A stretch of DNA of 64,000 bases, taken from Pseudomonadales bacterium. GTDB lineage: Bacteria > Pseudomonadota > Gammaproteobacteria > Pseudomonadales > Azotimanducaceae. The stretch is from the NCBI GenBank assembly GCA_028285415.1, contig JANQPF010000009.1:248001-312000 (forward strand), written 5' to 3'. The notes under the pieces were generated by a model, which saw only the letters and a list, made by a program, of their open reading frames with translations, was not told the DNA's origin and did not search any database. Of the stretch, positions 1 through 8,513 are shown piece by piece. Each line of letters opens with the position of its first letter. Positions within the stretch are counted from its first letter, which is position 1. A program made the position numbers and the translations under genes.

Positions 1-2175
1 TTCGTGGCGCCGATAGCATCTGAAGATTCACCGAGACCACAATCGGCACCCTCACGCGCTGCGGCGCAGAGCGCAAATAACCTGCCCCGGGAACGAACAC
101 CGTTGTTCGGCCGGGAGCGCGACGTTGCGCACGGCCTCGAGCTCGTCGACGACAACCGGCTGGTCACCATTCTTGGCATCGGCGGCACAGGCAAAACCCG
201 CCTCGCAGCGCGTATCGGCCGGGAGGCAACAAGCCGGTTTGCGGATGGCGTCTGGTTCATCGATCTGATCCCGCTCACCAGCGTCGAGTCTCTGGAGACG
301 GCTATCGCGGACGTGCTCGGTATGGCGCTGACCGCCGAGGCCACACGTCCGCAGCTGATCGATGCGCTGCGCAACAGAGATCTCCTACTGATACTCGACA
401 ATTGCGAGCATCTGCGCAGCCCTGCCGCACAGCTGGTCAATGACCTGCTCGAATACACGGAACGTCCTCATATTCTCGCCACCAGCCGTGATCCGCTCGA
501 CCTCATCGACGAACATCGCTACTTCTTGAACCCCCTGGTGACCCACGTCTCCCAGGGGATTGCTCCCGCGGTGGAGCTCTTCGGCACCACCGCCGCCCGC
601 CATGGCGTAACGCTCGGTCTCGATCGCGACGCCAACGTAGCAACCATCTGCGGACAGCTCGACGGACTACCGCTGGCGATCGAGCTTGCGGCTGCACAGC
701 TTCGGCACCTGACGCTGGATGAGCTCGCTGAGCGCCTGAACAAACGATTCGAAGTGCTTGCCGGGCGTGAACGGACGGTCTCCGGGCGGCAGAGCAATCT
801 GCTTGGCGTCCTGGAAGATACCTGGGAAATGCTGGAACAAAGCGAGCAAACGCTGCTGCGTCAGCTTGCGGTATTCCCTTCCAGGTTCACCATGAGCGCC
901 GTGGAGGAGGTGCTGGCGGAAGTGCCCGGCCACGAAATCTCAACCAGCATATCTCGACTCGTGGATCTGGGTCTCATCCAACGCACCTCCAGCCGGGGCG
1001 TCTGGTGGCGGATGCTGGAAACCGTGCGGGCCTTTGCAACAAAAGATCAATCCGACGCTGACAAGCATGCCAATGCAGAGCGACACGCACGCTGGTGTCT
1101 CGAGAAGCTGGGCAAATTTCCAGACGACCAGCTCGACAACCTGAGCCAGGCGGATTGGTGCATCAATCACTACGCTGACCTCGAAGCAGCGGAACAGTTC
1201 TTTGCCCAGGCCGGCGAGCCGGAGCAGGCCTACGCGCTCTGTGCCGGGACCGGGCTCATGGTCCAGCTGGACGACGGCGCACGCGCCAAGGAACGGCTCG
1301 AGCGGGCTGAGCACTACCTGCAAGCGAACCCCTCCTCGTACTGGCAGGCCCGCCTACACGCAATTGCCGGCCTCTGCGCGCAAGCGAATCGTCTACCCGA
1401 CCTCTTGAATACCCACAATCAATCGTACCTGCGGCTTGCGCGCGAGGAAGGCGATGGGGAGCTGCTGGCCAACGCGTTGCTGATGCAGTCGCTGACCACC
1501 GGATTCATCGATCCGGAGCTTGCACACGCCCAGCTCTCCGAGATGATTGAGCTCGGCGAACAGTCGGCCAACGCATCACTCGTGCAATCCGGAACTTGTT
1601 ATCGCGCCTGGCAACACGTCATGGGCCGTGAGTATCAACGCGGTCGCGATCTGGCCGAACAGCTTGTACAGCAGTTTGAAGCTGCACCGGACGCGATCGA
1701 CAACCCCGCCTACAACTGCATCGGTATCATCGTCACCTGCGCCGTCGTTGAAGAGCCGGACGTCGCGGCCACCTGGGCCGCACGCATGAAAGACTTTCCC
1801 GCAGTCATGTCCTTCTGGGGCATACAGAACCTGCTCGCCTGTGTTGAAGCCAGCTCCGGGAACTTCTCGGCAGCGGCTCGCCAGTGCCTGGACATCAAAG
1901 CCCGCCTGAATCGCGCCGCTCGCGACGAGTTCCCGGATGTGCTCGTGACCGCAAGTCTGTTGGCTCATCGGTATGGCGCCGTGGAGCGCGCCCAACCCTG
2001 GCTGGCCGCCATCCGCTACGGCCGTGTTCCCATCCAGATGTACCACACCATCGCAATCTACCGGCAGCTTTACGAGCAGATCGGTTTCGGCGACTACGAC
2101 AACACCAACACACCCACTCTGGACGACATACGTGCTGACGTGGCCGCATGGCTCGCCGACTTGAGCGAAGCGTAA
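1..2175 (+). CDS. wHTH/STAND-ATPase transcriptional regulator, 5'-truncated by window edge
   Basis: The visible 724 codons hold a P-loop ATPase domain of the STAND/AfsR kind: Walker A GIGGTGKTR near residue 58, Walker B LLLILDNCEH near 127, an ATSRDPLDL sensor motif near 159, and GLPLAIELAAAQL near 221. A long helical, TPR-like C-terminal half follows. A GTG at position 4 could be read as a start, but the codon before it is Phe and the resulting FVAP matches the RFVAP that ends the DNA-binding domain of the next gene. The real protein therefore very likely begins upstream with a winged helix that is outside the window. It is a close paralog of the gene at 2217, over its whole visible length. 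Such proteins act as signal-sensing cytoplasmic transcription factors; the ligand is not evident. Confidence 0.85.
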   Translation, partial: FVAPIASEDSPRPQSAPSRAAAQSANNLPRERTPLFGRERDVAHGLELVDDNRLVTILGIGGTGKTRLAARIGREATSRFADGVWFIDLIPLTSVESLETAIADVLGMALTAEATRPQLIDALRNRDLLLILDNCEHLRSPAAQLVNDLLEYTERPHILATSRDPLDLIDEHRYFLNPLVTHVSQGIAPAVELFGTTAARHGVTLGLDRDANVATICGQLDGLPLAIELAAAQLRHLTLDELAERLNKRFEVLAGRERTVSGRQSNLLGVLEDTWEMLEQSEQTLLRQLAVFPSRFTMSAVEEVLAEVPGHEISTSISRLVDLGLIQRTSSRGVWWRMLETVRAFATKDQSDADKHANAERHARWCLEKLGKFPDDQLDNLSQADWCINHYADLEAAEQFFAQAGEPEQAYALCAGTGLMVQLDDGARAKERLERAEHYLQANPSSYWQARLHAIAGLCAQANRLPDLLNTHNQSYLRLAREEGDGELLANALLMQSLTTGFIDPELAHAQLSEMIELGEQSANASLVQSGTCYRAWQHVMGREYQRGRDLAEQLVQQFEAAPDAIDNPAYNCIGIIVTCAVVEEPDVAATWAARMKDFPAVMSFWGIQNLLACVEASSGNFSAAARQCLDIKARLNRAARDEFPDVLVTASLLAHRYGAVERAQPWLAAIRYGRVPIQMYHTIAIYRQLYEQIGFGDYDNTNTPTLDDIRADVAAWLADLSEA

Positions 2176-2216
2176 ATCTGCTAGCATTAGCGGCTTAGCA
2201 AGAACCGGTCCGTCGG

Positions 2217-4679
2217 GTGGCTGCCACGTCACAAATCACTGCGCCAATTTACGCGTTCGACGCATTCGAGCTCGACCTCGGCTCGTTTACGCTACGCGAA
2301 GGGGAAGCGGAAATTGCCCTCGAGCCCCAGGTCATGTCTCTGCTTGCCTATCTCGTGCAGAACTGCGACAAGCTGATCACGCGCGATGAGCTGCTCGATG
2401 AGCTCTGGGGGCATCGCTACGTGAGCGAATCCGCCGTCGCCACGCAGATCAAAACCCTGCGCAAAGCCCTCGGCGACGACGGGCGTAATCAACGCATCAT
2501 CAAGACGGTCCATGGCCGCGGCTATCGGTTTGTCGCCCCAGTCAGCCGCGGGCAGGCTCAGCCGCCACAAACGACCGCGACGACAAGTCAGCGCACCAGC
2601 AATCTCGGCTACGAGCGTACCAAGCTGATCGGACGCGACGCTGAACTCAGCCGCTGCATCGAGGCATTCGACCAATATCGCCTGGTATCGCTCCTTGGGA
2701 TTGGCGGTTCAGGCAAAACCCGCCTGGCCAAAGCCGTCGGGCGCACGGTCCAGGCGGAGTATCCGGACGGCGTGTGGTTCGTGGACCTGGTACCCGTCAG
2801 TGACGGGGCCGGTATAGATACCGCCATTGCTTCGGTCATGGGCATCAGCGTCCAGGAAGGTGAGGCACGCGCTCAAATCGCCGCAGCGGTGCGCGATAGC
2901 CGGGTGCTCTTCATTCTGGACAACTGCGAGCACATCGAGGACGACGTGGCCGCCGCGTTGGACTATCTGTTGGAGAACACGGCTGGGCCGAACTTCCTGG
3001 CCACCAGCCGCGACCCAATCGATCTTGCCGACGAGCTGCGTTTTTTCATCGACCCGTTGCCCGTGGAGAGCGACGACGGCATCTCTCCTGCGGTGGAGCT
3101 TTTCATACTGACCGCAGAACGCCACGGCATCCCAGGCGATGACCTGAAACCGCAAGAGGTTCAACAGATCTGCCAACGGCTGGACGGCCTGCCACTCGCC
3201 ATCGAGCTTGCCGCTGCGCAGCTGAAGCAGCTGACTATCGAGGAGCTCGCCGCACGCCTGGACCGGCGCTTTGAGCTGCTTGCCGGGCGTCAGCGCGAAG
3301 GCGACCACCGGCAGGACAGCCTCATCCGTGTGGTCGAGAACACCTGGCAGCTGCTGGATGCTGAAGAACAAAGGCTACTCGGACAGCTTGCGGTGTTTCC
3401 CGGGCAGTTCACCGTGGAGGACATTGAGGAAGTGTTTGCCGGGCAGCTGCCGCACGGTATCTCTTTTGCCATGTCGCGCCTTGTCGAGCTGTGCCTGCTG
3501 AGCCGCACGTCCCGCAGCGGCGGCTGGTGGCGGCTCCTCGAAACGGTGCGCCTCTTCGCCCTGGAAAAGCTGAGCTCCGATGATCGCGAGCAGAACACCG
3601 GTCGCCACGCGGAATGGGTACTCGAGCGTCTGGGCGCTTATCCGGAGGACCATCTGCACAACTTTTCCCAGGCTCGCTGGTGCGGAGATCACTATGCAGA
3701 CCTCGTCGCCGCGGAGTCACACTTTGAAGCCGTTGGTCAGCGCAAAAAGGCATTGGAAATCTGCTGCGGTACCGGTCTCGCAATCCAGCTCGATGATGGC
3801 GCGCGAGCCAGCGCCAAGCTCAAACGCATCGAACGCTATCTCGAAGACACGGAGGACGTATTCTCCCTGAGCAAACTGCACGGCACGGCTGCCCTTTGCG
3901 CCCAGGCCATCCGCAACCCCCAGCGACTCGCCGCCGAGGCGGAAATGAATCTCGAGCTGTGCCGGCAGTTGGACGAAGCCACTCGTACCTGCGGCGCTCT
4001 GATACTCACCTCACTGACGAACAATTTCGTCGATCCGGCGCTAGCAAGGGAGCAGCTTGCCGAAGCGATCCAGATTGCGGATGAATACGGGCATCCGCCA
4101 ACTCAGGATCTGGTGCAGATTTACCAGATCTGGTCGGATGCGGTCACCGGCAGCCTCGATACGGCAGTTGAATTAGCTGCGCCAATAACGGCCCGCCTGC
4201 TGGACGATGCCCGGCCAATGGACAATCCCACCTACAACGCTGCATGCGCAACTGCGGCGTGCCTCGTGTTCAGTCGACCGCAGGACGCGCTTAAGTGGAC
4301 TAACAGGCTGCTGGACCGGCCCGAAGCACACGCGCTCTGGGGTGCCACGGTGCTCTATGCGAGCGTGTTTGCCTCGGCGGGTGAAGTGCAAGGCGCGGTG
4401 CAGCTCATGCAGGAAGTTGAATCGCGGCTCCGGCGCGCCGGGCGCAGCCCCTGGCCCGATCTTCTGGTGCCTGCCATCGTACTGGCACACCACCAGGGCG
4501 AAGCGGATCGCGCAACGTCATGGTACGGCGCAATCCGCGCGGCGCAGCAGCCTCAGCAGATGTTCCATAGCATTGCGGTCTACCGACAGCTGCGCGACGT
4601 GCTGACGCCCGCCAGCGAAGCTGACCCGCTCGAGGCTGCTGGCTCAGCAGCTCTAGACTGGTGCCGCAGCCTCGTCTGA
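2217..4679 (+). CDS. Winged-helix (OmpR-type) STAND-ATPase transcriptional regulator
   Basis: This 820-residue protein is complete. Residues 12-107 form an OmpR/PhoB-type winged helix ending in the typical HGRGYRFVAP. A NB-ARC-like ATPase follows (Walker A GIGGSGKTR at 161, Walker B LFILDNCEH at 231, ATSRDPIDL at 262, GLPLAIELAAAQL at 324), then about 450 residues of TPR-like helices that probably sense a ligand or partner. There is no receiver domain with a phospho-Asp, so control is likely through nucleotide state. The start is GTG, 41 bases after the paralog upstream; I see no strong ribosome site. Its end overlaps the convergent CMD-family gene by 27 bases. Target genes cannot be read from the sequence; the nearest are the thiol/sulfur genes downstream. 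Confidence 0.88.
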   Translation: MAATSQITAPIYAFDAFELDLGSFTLREGEAEIALEPQVMSLLAYLVQNCDKLITRDELLDELWGHRYVSESAVATQIKTLRKALGDDGRNQRIIKTVHGRGYRFVAPVSRGQAQPPQTTATTSQRTSNLGYERTKLIGRDAELSRCIEAFDQYRLVSLLGIGGSGKTRLAKAVGRTVQAEYPDGVWFVDLVPVSDGAGIDTAIASVMGISVQEGEARAQIAAAVRDSRVLFILDNCEHIEDDVAAALDYLLENTAGPNFLATSRDPIDLADELRFFIDPLPVESDDGISPAVELFILTAERHGIPGDDLKPQEVQQICQRLDGLPLAIELAAAQLKQLTIEELAARLDRRFELLAGRQREGDHRQDSLIRVVENTWQLLDAEEQRLLGQLAVFPGQFTVEDIEEVFAGQLPHGISFAMSRLVELCLLSRTSRSGGWWRLLETVRLFALEKLSSDDREQNTGRHAEWVLERLGAYPEDHLHNFSQARWCGDHYADLVAAESHFEAVGQRKKALEICCGTGLAIQLDDGARASAKLKRIERYLEDTEDVFSLSKLHGTAALCAQAIRNPQRLAAEAEMNLELCRQLDEATRTCGALILTSLTNNFVDPALAREQLAEAIQIADEYGHPPTQDLVQIYQIWSDAVTGSLDTAVELAAPITARLLDDARPMDNPTYNAACATAACLVFSRPQDALKWTNRLLDRPEAHALWGATVLYASVFASAGEVQGAVQLMQEVESRLRRAGRSPWPDLLVPAIVLAHHQGEADRATSWYGAIRAAQQPQQMFHSIAVYRQLRDVLTPASEADPLEAAGSAALDWCRSLV

Positions 4680-5258
4680 TTCGATATCCCGTCCGACGGT
4701 CAGCGACGCTTTGAACGCGTCGGGCAGACGCTGGTATGCACCGTCTGGCAGCGCGCCCAATCCTTCCACGAGCTTGGAGAAAAAGGCGCGTCCGGCGGCA
4801 ATACCAGCGATATCGAAAATCTCTGCATCCGTGCAACCCGCTGCCCGAAGCGGCGCGACGTGTACCGCTTTAACCCCGCTGGCGTCGAGGGCCACCTGCC
4901 CGGCGTAACGCATGGCGGCCGCTTCGCGCACGCTGACGATGCCTTCGTACTCACCGCGGGTGAGGCACGTGATCTCAACGTCCGTCAGAAATTCCCTGAG
5001 CTTCACCCCGTGCGCCAGCGCGCAATAGGAGCTCTTGAGCGCAACCGCCGCAGCAAACGTCACCAGTTCGAACAAACGCGGACTGACATGACGGCGCAAT
5101 CCGCGCTGCAGCTCCGCCCACAGCTCGATGACCTCCGGACGGTGGCTGAAGAGCGGTGCATAGTTCGGCAGGTAGCCGAACGCCGCGGCCTGACGCTCGT
5201 ACACGGCCTGGACGTGCGCTTCCCGTTCGGCGCAGTGATCTGCTTCGATGAACGCCAT
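4653..5258 (-). CDS. Carboxymuconolactone decarboxylase / AhpD-like peroxidase-related protein
   Basis: About 201 residues. The core SSYCALAHG near residue 79 has the Cys-x3-His arrangement of the CMD/AhpD family, although the second upstream Cys of the AhpD CxxC pair is absent (Ser-Ser-Tyr-Cys), so a classic disulfide reductase role is doubtful. Family members are cytoplasmic all-helical proteins acting in alkylhydroperoxide defence or lactone decarboxylation. I chose ATG at 5258 because GGAGG sits 7 bases upstream; a GTG two codons earlier would overlap that site. It follows the 2OG-oxygenase gene on the same strand with almost no gap, so the two are probably one transcript. Its 3' end overlaps the regulator gene on the other strand. 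Confidence 0.8.
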   Translation of the reverse strand: MAFIEADHCAEREAHVQAVYERQAAAFGYLPNYAPLFSHRPEVIELWAELQRGLRRHVSPRLFELVTFAAAVALKSSYCALAHGVKLREFLTDVEITCLTRGEYEGIVSVREAAAMRYAGQVALDASGVKAVHVAPLRAAGCTDAEIFDIAGIAAGRAFFSKLVEGLGALPDGAYQRLPDAFKASLTVGRDIESDEAAAPV

Positions 5259-5260
5259 GG

Positions 5261-6208
5261 TCACACCTCCCGTGTCTGGATGCGGAACTGGTCGATCTGT
5301 ACCTCCTCACCGAGGTCAGCGTAGTCGCCCGAGGCCCGCTGTCGCCGGAAGTCGCCAAAGTTGATCGGGCGATAGCGGGCGCCGTCCTCCGCGGACGCGC
5401 TCTCGAGCGGCGCGTAGTCAAAACTCTCTTTCGGATTGAAAAAGAACGGGATGCTCATCCGCGAACGCCGGGTCTGACAGCAAACGCGATGCAGCGGCGC
5501 TGCATAGCGATCGTTTGACCAGACCTGGATGACGTCCCCGATGTTGATGATGAGGGCATCCGGCATCGGTGGCACCGGCTGCCAGGCATCGTGCACGTAG
5601 ACCTCGAGACCGGGAACATCGTCTGTCAGGAGCAGCGTCAGCGCACCGGAATCCGTGTGATGATTGACACCCATGTGGCCCTGCTCCGGCACGTCGACGG
5701 TCTCGGGTGCTGCGGGCTGTGGACACTCCGGGTAGTAGTTCAGCCGGACGAAGCTTGCGTGATCAGGCTCAAACGCATGAAACAGGAAAGAACCACCGAC
5801 GCCGAGATTGCCTGAAATTGCCGCCAGCACCTCGTATGAGAGCGTCTCGCACGCGGCGTAGTGTGCCTCGCATATCTCCTTCAATCGCGGCTGCCAGCTC
5901 GGCCACTGGGGCGAGAACTCGCCAACCTCGGGACCAAAGTCGAAGGTCTCTTTCCAATCCAGCGTATTTTTTGTGAGCTCCTCGTCAAAGAAACCCCACG
6001 CGTTCGTTGCCGTACGCCGGACCTCGTTTTTAACGCCTTTACCCGCAGCGAAGAACCGCCGGGCCTCGGCGAACATCCTGCCCGTTTCTCCCAGCCCGTG
6101 GTCGGTGAGGTAGAACACACCCCACTCACGGCAGGCGAGATCCAGGCGCGCCAGAGTTTCCGCTCGATCGAGCTCGAGTCGGGAGATGACGGGTGGCGTC
6201 TTGCTCAT
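5261..6208 (-). CDS. 2-oxoglutarate/Fe(II) dioxygenase, isopenicillin N synthase family
   Basis: 315 residues from ATG 6208, which has GGAG six bases upstream; a longer reading to 6253 would run into the preceding gene. Fe(II) ligands are clear: HTD at 184-186 (in NHHTDSGALTLLL) and His 240 (in APLHRV), followed by the RxS 2-oxoglutarate clamp at 250-252. The N-terminal part has the plant-like DIOX_N signature (REWGVFYLTDHG). The family hydroxylates, desaturates or cyclises small molecules in the cytoplasm. The gene lies 20 bases after the cysteine synthase fusion and just before a CMD protein, so a substrate derived from cysteine or another thiol is possible, but that is inference from context only. 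Confidence 0.85.
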   Translation of the reverse strand: MSKTPPVISRLELDRAETLARLDLACREWGVFYLTDHGLGETGRMFAEARRFFAAGKGVKNEVRRTATNAWGFFDEELTKNTLDWKETFDFGPEVGEFSPQWPSWQPRLKEICEAHYAACETLSYEVLAAISGNLGVGGSFLFHAFEPDHASFVRLNYYPECPQPAAPETVDVPEQGHMGVNHHTDSGALTLLLTDDVPGLEVYVHDAWQPVPPMPDALIINIGDVIQVWSNDRYAAPLHRVCCQTRRSRMSIPFFFNPKESFDYAPLESASAEDGARYRPINFGDFRRQRASGDYADLGEEVQIDQFRIQTREV

Positions 6209-6228
6209 GATGTTCTCCTTGTTGGCAA

Positions 6229-7707
6229 TCAGCTGGCACGGCTGTGGAGCCACTTCGGCAGCAGACTGTAGGGGTCTCGATCGAACGGCGTGAACTCGAT
6301 GCCCATCCGATCCAGCGCATCGGCGAGTCCTCCGCTGCGTTGGAAGTCGAAGAGTTCCGTGCAGCCGCCGACGAGCTCACCGTTAACGAATACCTGCGGA
6401 ATTGTGGGGCTGCCCGTGCGTTCGGCAAGCACGGCGCGGATCTTGTTACCCCGCTCACCTGCCTGGTAGGCGACCGAGTCGAGATCCACCGACTCGTAGT
6501 CGATGCCCATCGCAGCAAAAAGATTGCGCGCTGACCAGCAGAACTCACACCACTCGAGCGCAAACATCACAACCGGTGTACTGGCGACGGTTTCGTCCAC
6601 AAAACGTGCAGCGTCCTCGTGAAGCTGCCGTGACTGCGCCGCCGCCGGTGCGGGCGCACCGGCACGGTCGAATCGGAATCCTGCCGTTGACTGCGATATC
6701 GAAAGCTCTTCCTCGTCCATGTCTTCGCCGATATCGGCAAAGAGCGGCGTCGAAAGGTAACGCTCAGCTGTATCCGGCAACATGCAGACGATATTGGCGC
6801 CGGCAGGCGCCTCCGCAGCTACCTGGAGCGCCGCGTGCAGCGTGGCACCGCTGGAGGTACCTACAAAGATACCCTCCTCCCTGGCAAGGCGTCGTGAGGT
6901 GGCCATCGCCGCATCCCCCGGCACCGGCTGCATGGCGTCAATCAGATCACCTTCCACCGCAGCTTCGGTCAGCGAAGAAATGAAATCCGGACTCCAGCCT
7001 TGCATGAGATGTGGTTTGAAGTTGGGATGACTGCCTTGCGGGTTCCCCGCAGAGTCGCGCGGCTGCGGCACACCGCTGCCGAGGACCTGGGCGTTGTCGG
7101 GCTCTGCGGCAATGATGCGCGTCTCGGGCGAGTGTTCGCGCAGACCGGAGGCAACACCGTTCAAGGTGCCACCCGTACCGAAGCCGGTAACAAAGGCGTA
7201 AAGCGGCTCGCCGTTCATGTCGTCGAGGATCTCCGGCACCGTGGTTTCGCGATGCACCCGCGCGTTAGCCGGGTTATCGAACTGCCGACACAGGAACCAG
7301 CCATGCTCCGCTGCAAGCTCCTCCGCCTTTTTCAGCATGCCGGTGCCCTTCTCGGACGCCGGAGTCAGCACCACCCTTGCACCAAGGAACCGAAGCATCT
7401 TGCGCCGCTCCACGCTGAAATTCTCCGCCATGGTCACAACCAGCGGATAACCCTTCTGAGCACAAACCATCGCAAGCCCGATGCCGGTATTACCGCTGGT
7501 GGCTTCTATGACCGTTTGACCAGGCTGCAGCGCACCTGAGCGCTCGGCGTCTTCGATGATGGCCCGGGCCATCCGGTCCTTCACCGACGCCATGGGATTA
7601 AAAGACTCCACTTTGACATAAAGATTGACATGATCCGGCGCCATGCGATTCAGGCGCACCAGCGGGGTGTTGCCGATAGTGTCGAGAATGTTGTCGTAGC
7701 GGGCCAT
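6229..7707 (-). CDS. Cysteine synthase-like PLP enzyme fused to a glutaredoxin domain
   Basis: 492 residues in two parts. Residues 1-320 are a fold-type II PLP enzyme of the O-acetylserine sulfhydrylase/CBS family: IGNTPLVRL at the start, SVKDR with the PLP Lys at 43, TSGNTG at 70, GFGTGGTLNG near 175 and GTSSGA at 283. After an acidic and Ala/Pro-rich linker (about 325-365), residues 375-470 form a glutaredoxin: CEFC at 387-390, TIPQVF with the cis-Pro at 435, and a GG pair at 447. The enzyme should join sulfide or another thiol with an activated serine; the attached dithiol domain would use glutathione or reduce a persulfide or disulfide. It heads a three-gene minus-strand operon. Whether it is CysK, CBS or CysM-like is not decided by these motifs. 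Confidence 0.88.
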   Translation of the reverse strand: MARYDNILDTIGNTPLVRLNRMAPDHVNLYVKVESFNPMASVKDRMARAIIEDAERSGALQPGQTVIEATSGNTGIGLAMVCAQKGYPLVVTMAENFSVERRKMLRFLGARVVLTPASEKGTGMLKKAEELAAEHGWFLCRQFDNPANARVHRETTVPEILDDMNGEPLYAFVTGFGTGGTLNGVASGLREHSPETRIIAAEPDNAQVLGSGVPQPRDSAGNPQGSHPNFKPHLMQGWSPDFISSLTEAAVEGDLIDAMQPVPGDAAMATSRRLAREEGIFVGTSSGATLHAALQVAAEAPAGANIVCMLPDTAERYLSTPLFADIGEDMDEEELSISQSTAGFRFDRAGAPAPAAAQSRQLHEDAARFVDETVASTPVVMFALEWCEFCWSARNLFAAMGIDYESVDLDSVAYQAGERGNKIRAVLAERTGSPTIPQVFVNGELVGGCTELFDFQRSGGLADALDRMGIEFTPFDRDPYSLLPKWLHSRAS

Positions 7708-7786
7708 GTTTGCACTCCGTCGTCAGTAGGTGAGGTGCACTCTAGAGACACGCCCCATCCCAAGCTTGGAGACCATGTGGGGATTT

Positions 7787-7804
7787 CTTGAAGAAACCTT
7801 CAAG
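7787..7804. promoter_or_regulatory. Inverted repeat CTTGAA-N6-TTCAAG in divergent promoter gap
   Basis: In the 231-base gap between the cysteine synthase-glutaredoxin gene (minus) and the OsmC-like gene (plus), the six-base arms CTTGAA and TTCAAG are perfect and separated by six bases. Further TTCAA/TTCAT elements follow to about 7826. The position suits an operator shared by the two divergent units, perhaps for a thiol-stress regulator. The regulator is unknown and the match may be chance. Confidence 0.4.
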
Positions 7805-7938
7805 GAATCTTCATGACACCTTCAAACCATCCCCAAGCACCGTTTCGGCGCGAGCCCTACAGTGCGCACCACTCGCGCCAGGTCCCCGATACGGTCCAGG
7901 TGCGGTAACCCAACCTAAGCAAGTGAGAGGAAAGAGTC

Positions 7939-8511
7939 ATGGAAATGACAACTGCAGAGAGCCCCACCGTCGACAACGGCGTCAATGTCGAAGCGCTGCT
8001 CGGCGCGCGCGAAGCCCTGACGGAAGCGCCTGCCGGTGCGCAGTTCACCTGGCGGGCGACCAGCGACTGGGTCAACGGCACGCACACGCGCGCCAGCGTC
8101 AAAGGCTTCCACGGTCTGGGTGAGGAACAGCAGCACCACAAGGAGTTCACGTTCGAGTCCGATCATCCTGAAGTGTTTGCTGCGGAGGATGCGGGCGCAA
8201 CGCCGGTGGAGTTCGTGCTGGTTGGCCTGGCCGGGTGCCTGACGGCTGGCGTGGCGAGCGTTGCGCAGAATCGTGGCATCCAGCTGCGCAAGGTCAGCGC
8301 CACCATTGAAGGCAACATGGACCTGCAGGGGATCCTCGGTATCGATAGTGACGTACGCAACGGATTCGAAGACGTGACCGTACGGTTCGACATCGACGCC
8401 GATGCAACGCCGGAAGAAATTGAGGCACTCGTTGCGCAGTCTCAGAAGCGTTCTGCGGTCTTCGACATTGTCACGAACCCCACACAGGTCACCGTCGAGG
8501 TAGGAGCGTAG
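7939..8511 (+). CDS. OsmC/Ohr-family protein with a single conserved cysteine
   Basis: 190 residues; the OsmC fold is shown by TPVEFVLVGLAGCLTAG with the first redox Cys at 100, and by the following alpha/beta pattern. Classic OsmC/Ohr peroxidases carry a second Cys about 60-70 residues later; here that place reads SQKRSAVFD, with Ser at 172. The protein has only one cysteine of the pair, so it belongs to the YhfA-like or one-Cys group and would need an external thiol partner. The start has GAGGAAAG upstream. It is divergent from the cysteine synthase fusion and two bases before the FAD oxidoreductase gene, so probably co-transcribed with it. Confidence 0.88.
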   Translation: MEMTTAESPTVDNGVNVEALLGAREALTEAPAGAQFTWRATSDWVNGTHTRASVKGFHGLGEEQQHHKEFTFESDHPEVFAAEDAGATPVEFVLVGLAGCLTAGVASVAQNRGIQLRKVSATIEGNMDLQGILGIDSDVRNGFEDVTVRFDIDADATPEEIEALVAQSQKRSAVFDIVTNPTQVTVEVGA

Positions 8512-8513
8512 CC

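Noticed and set aside
1576-2232. 218-codon minus-strand frame opposite the first regulator
   Set aside because: Shadow of the regulator gene; no domain motif and GC-rich codon mirror.
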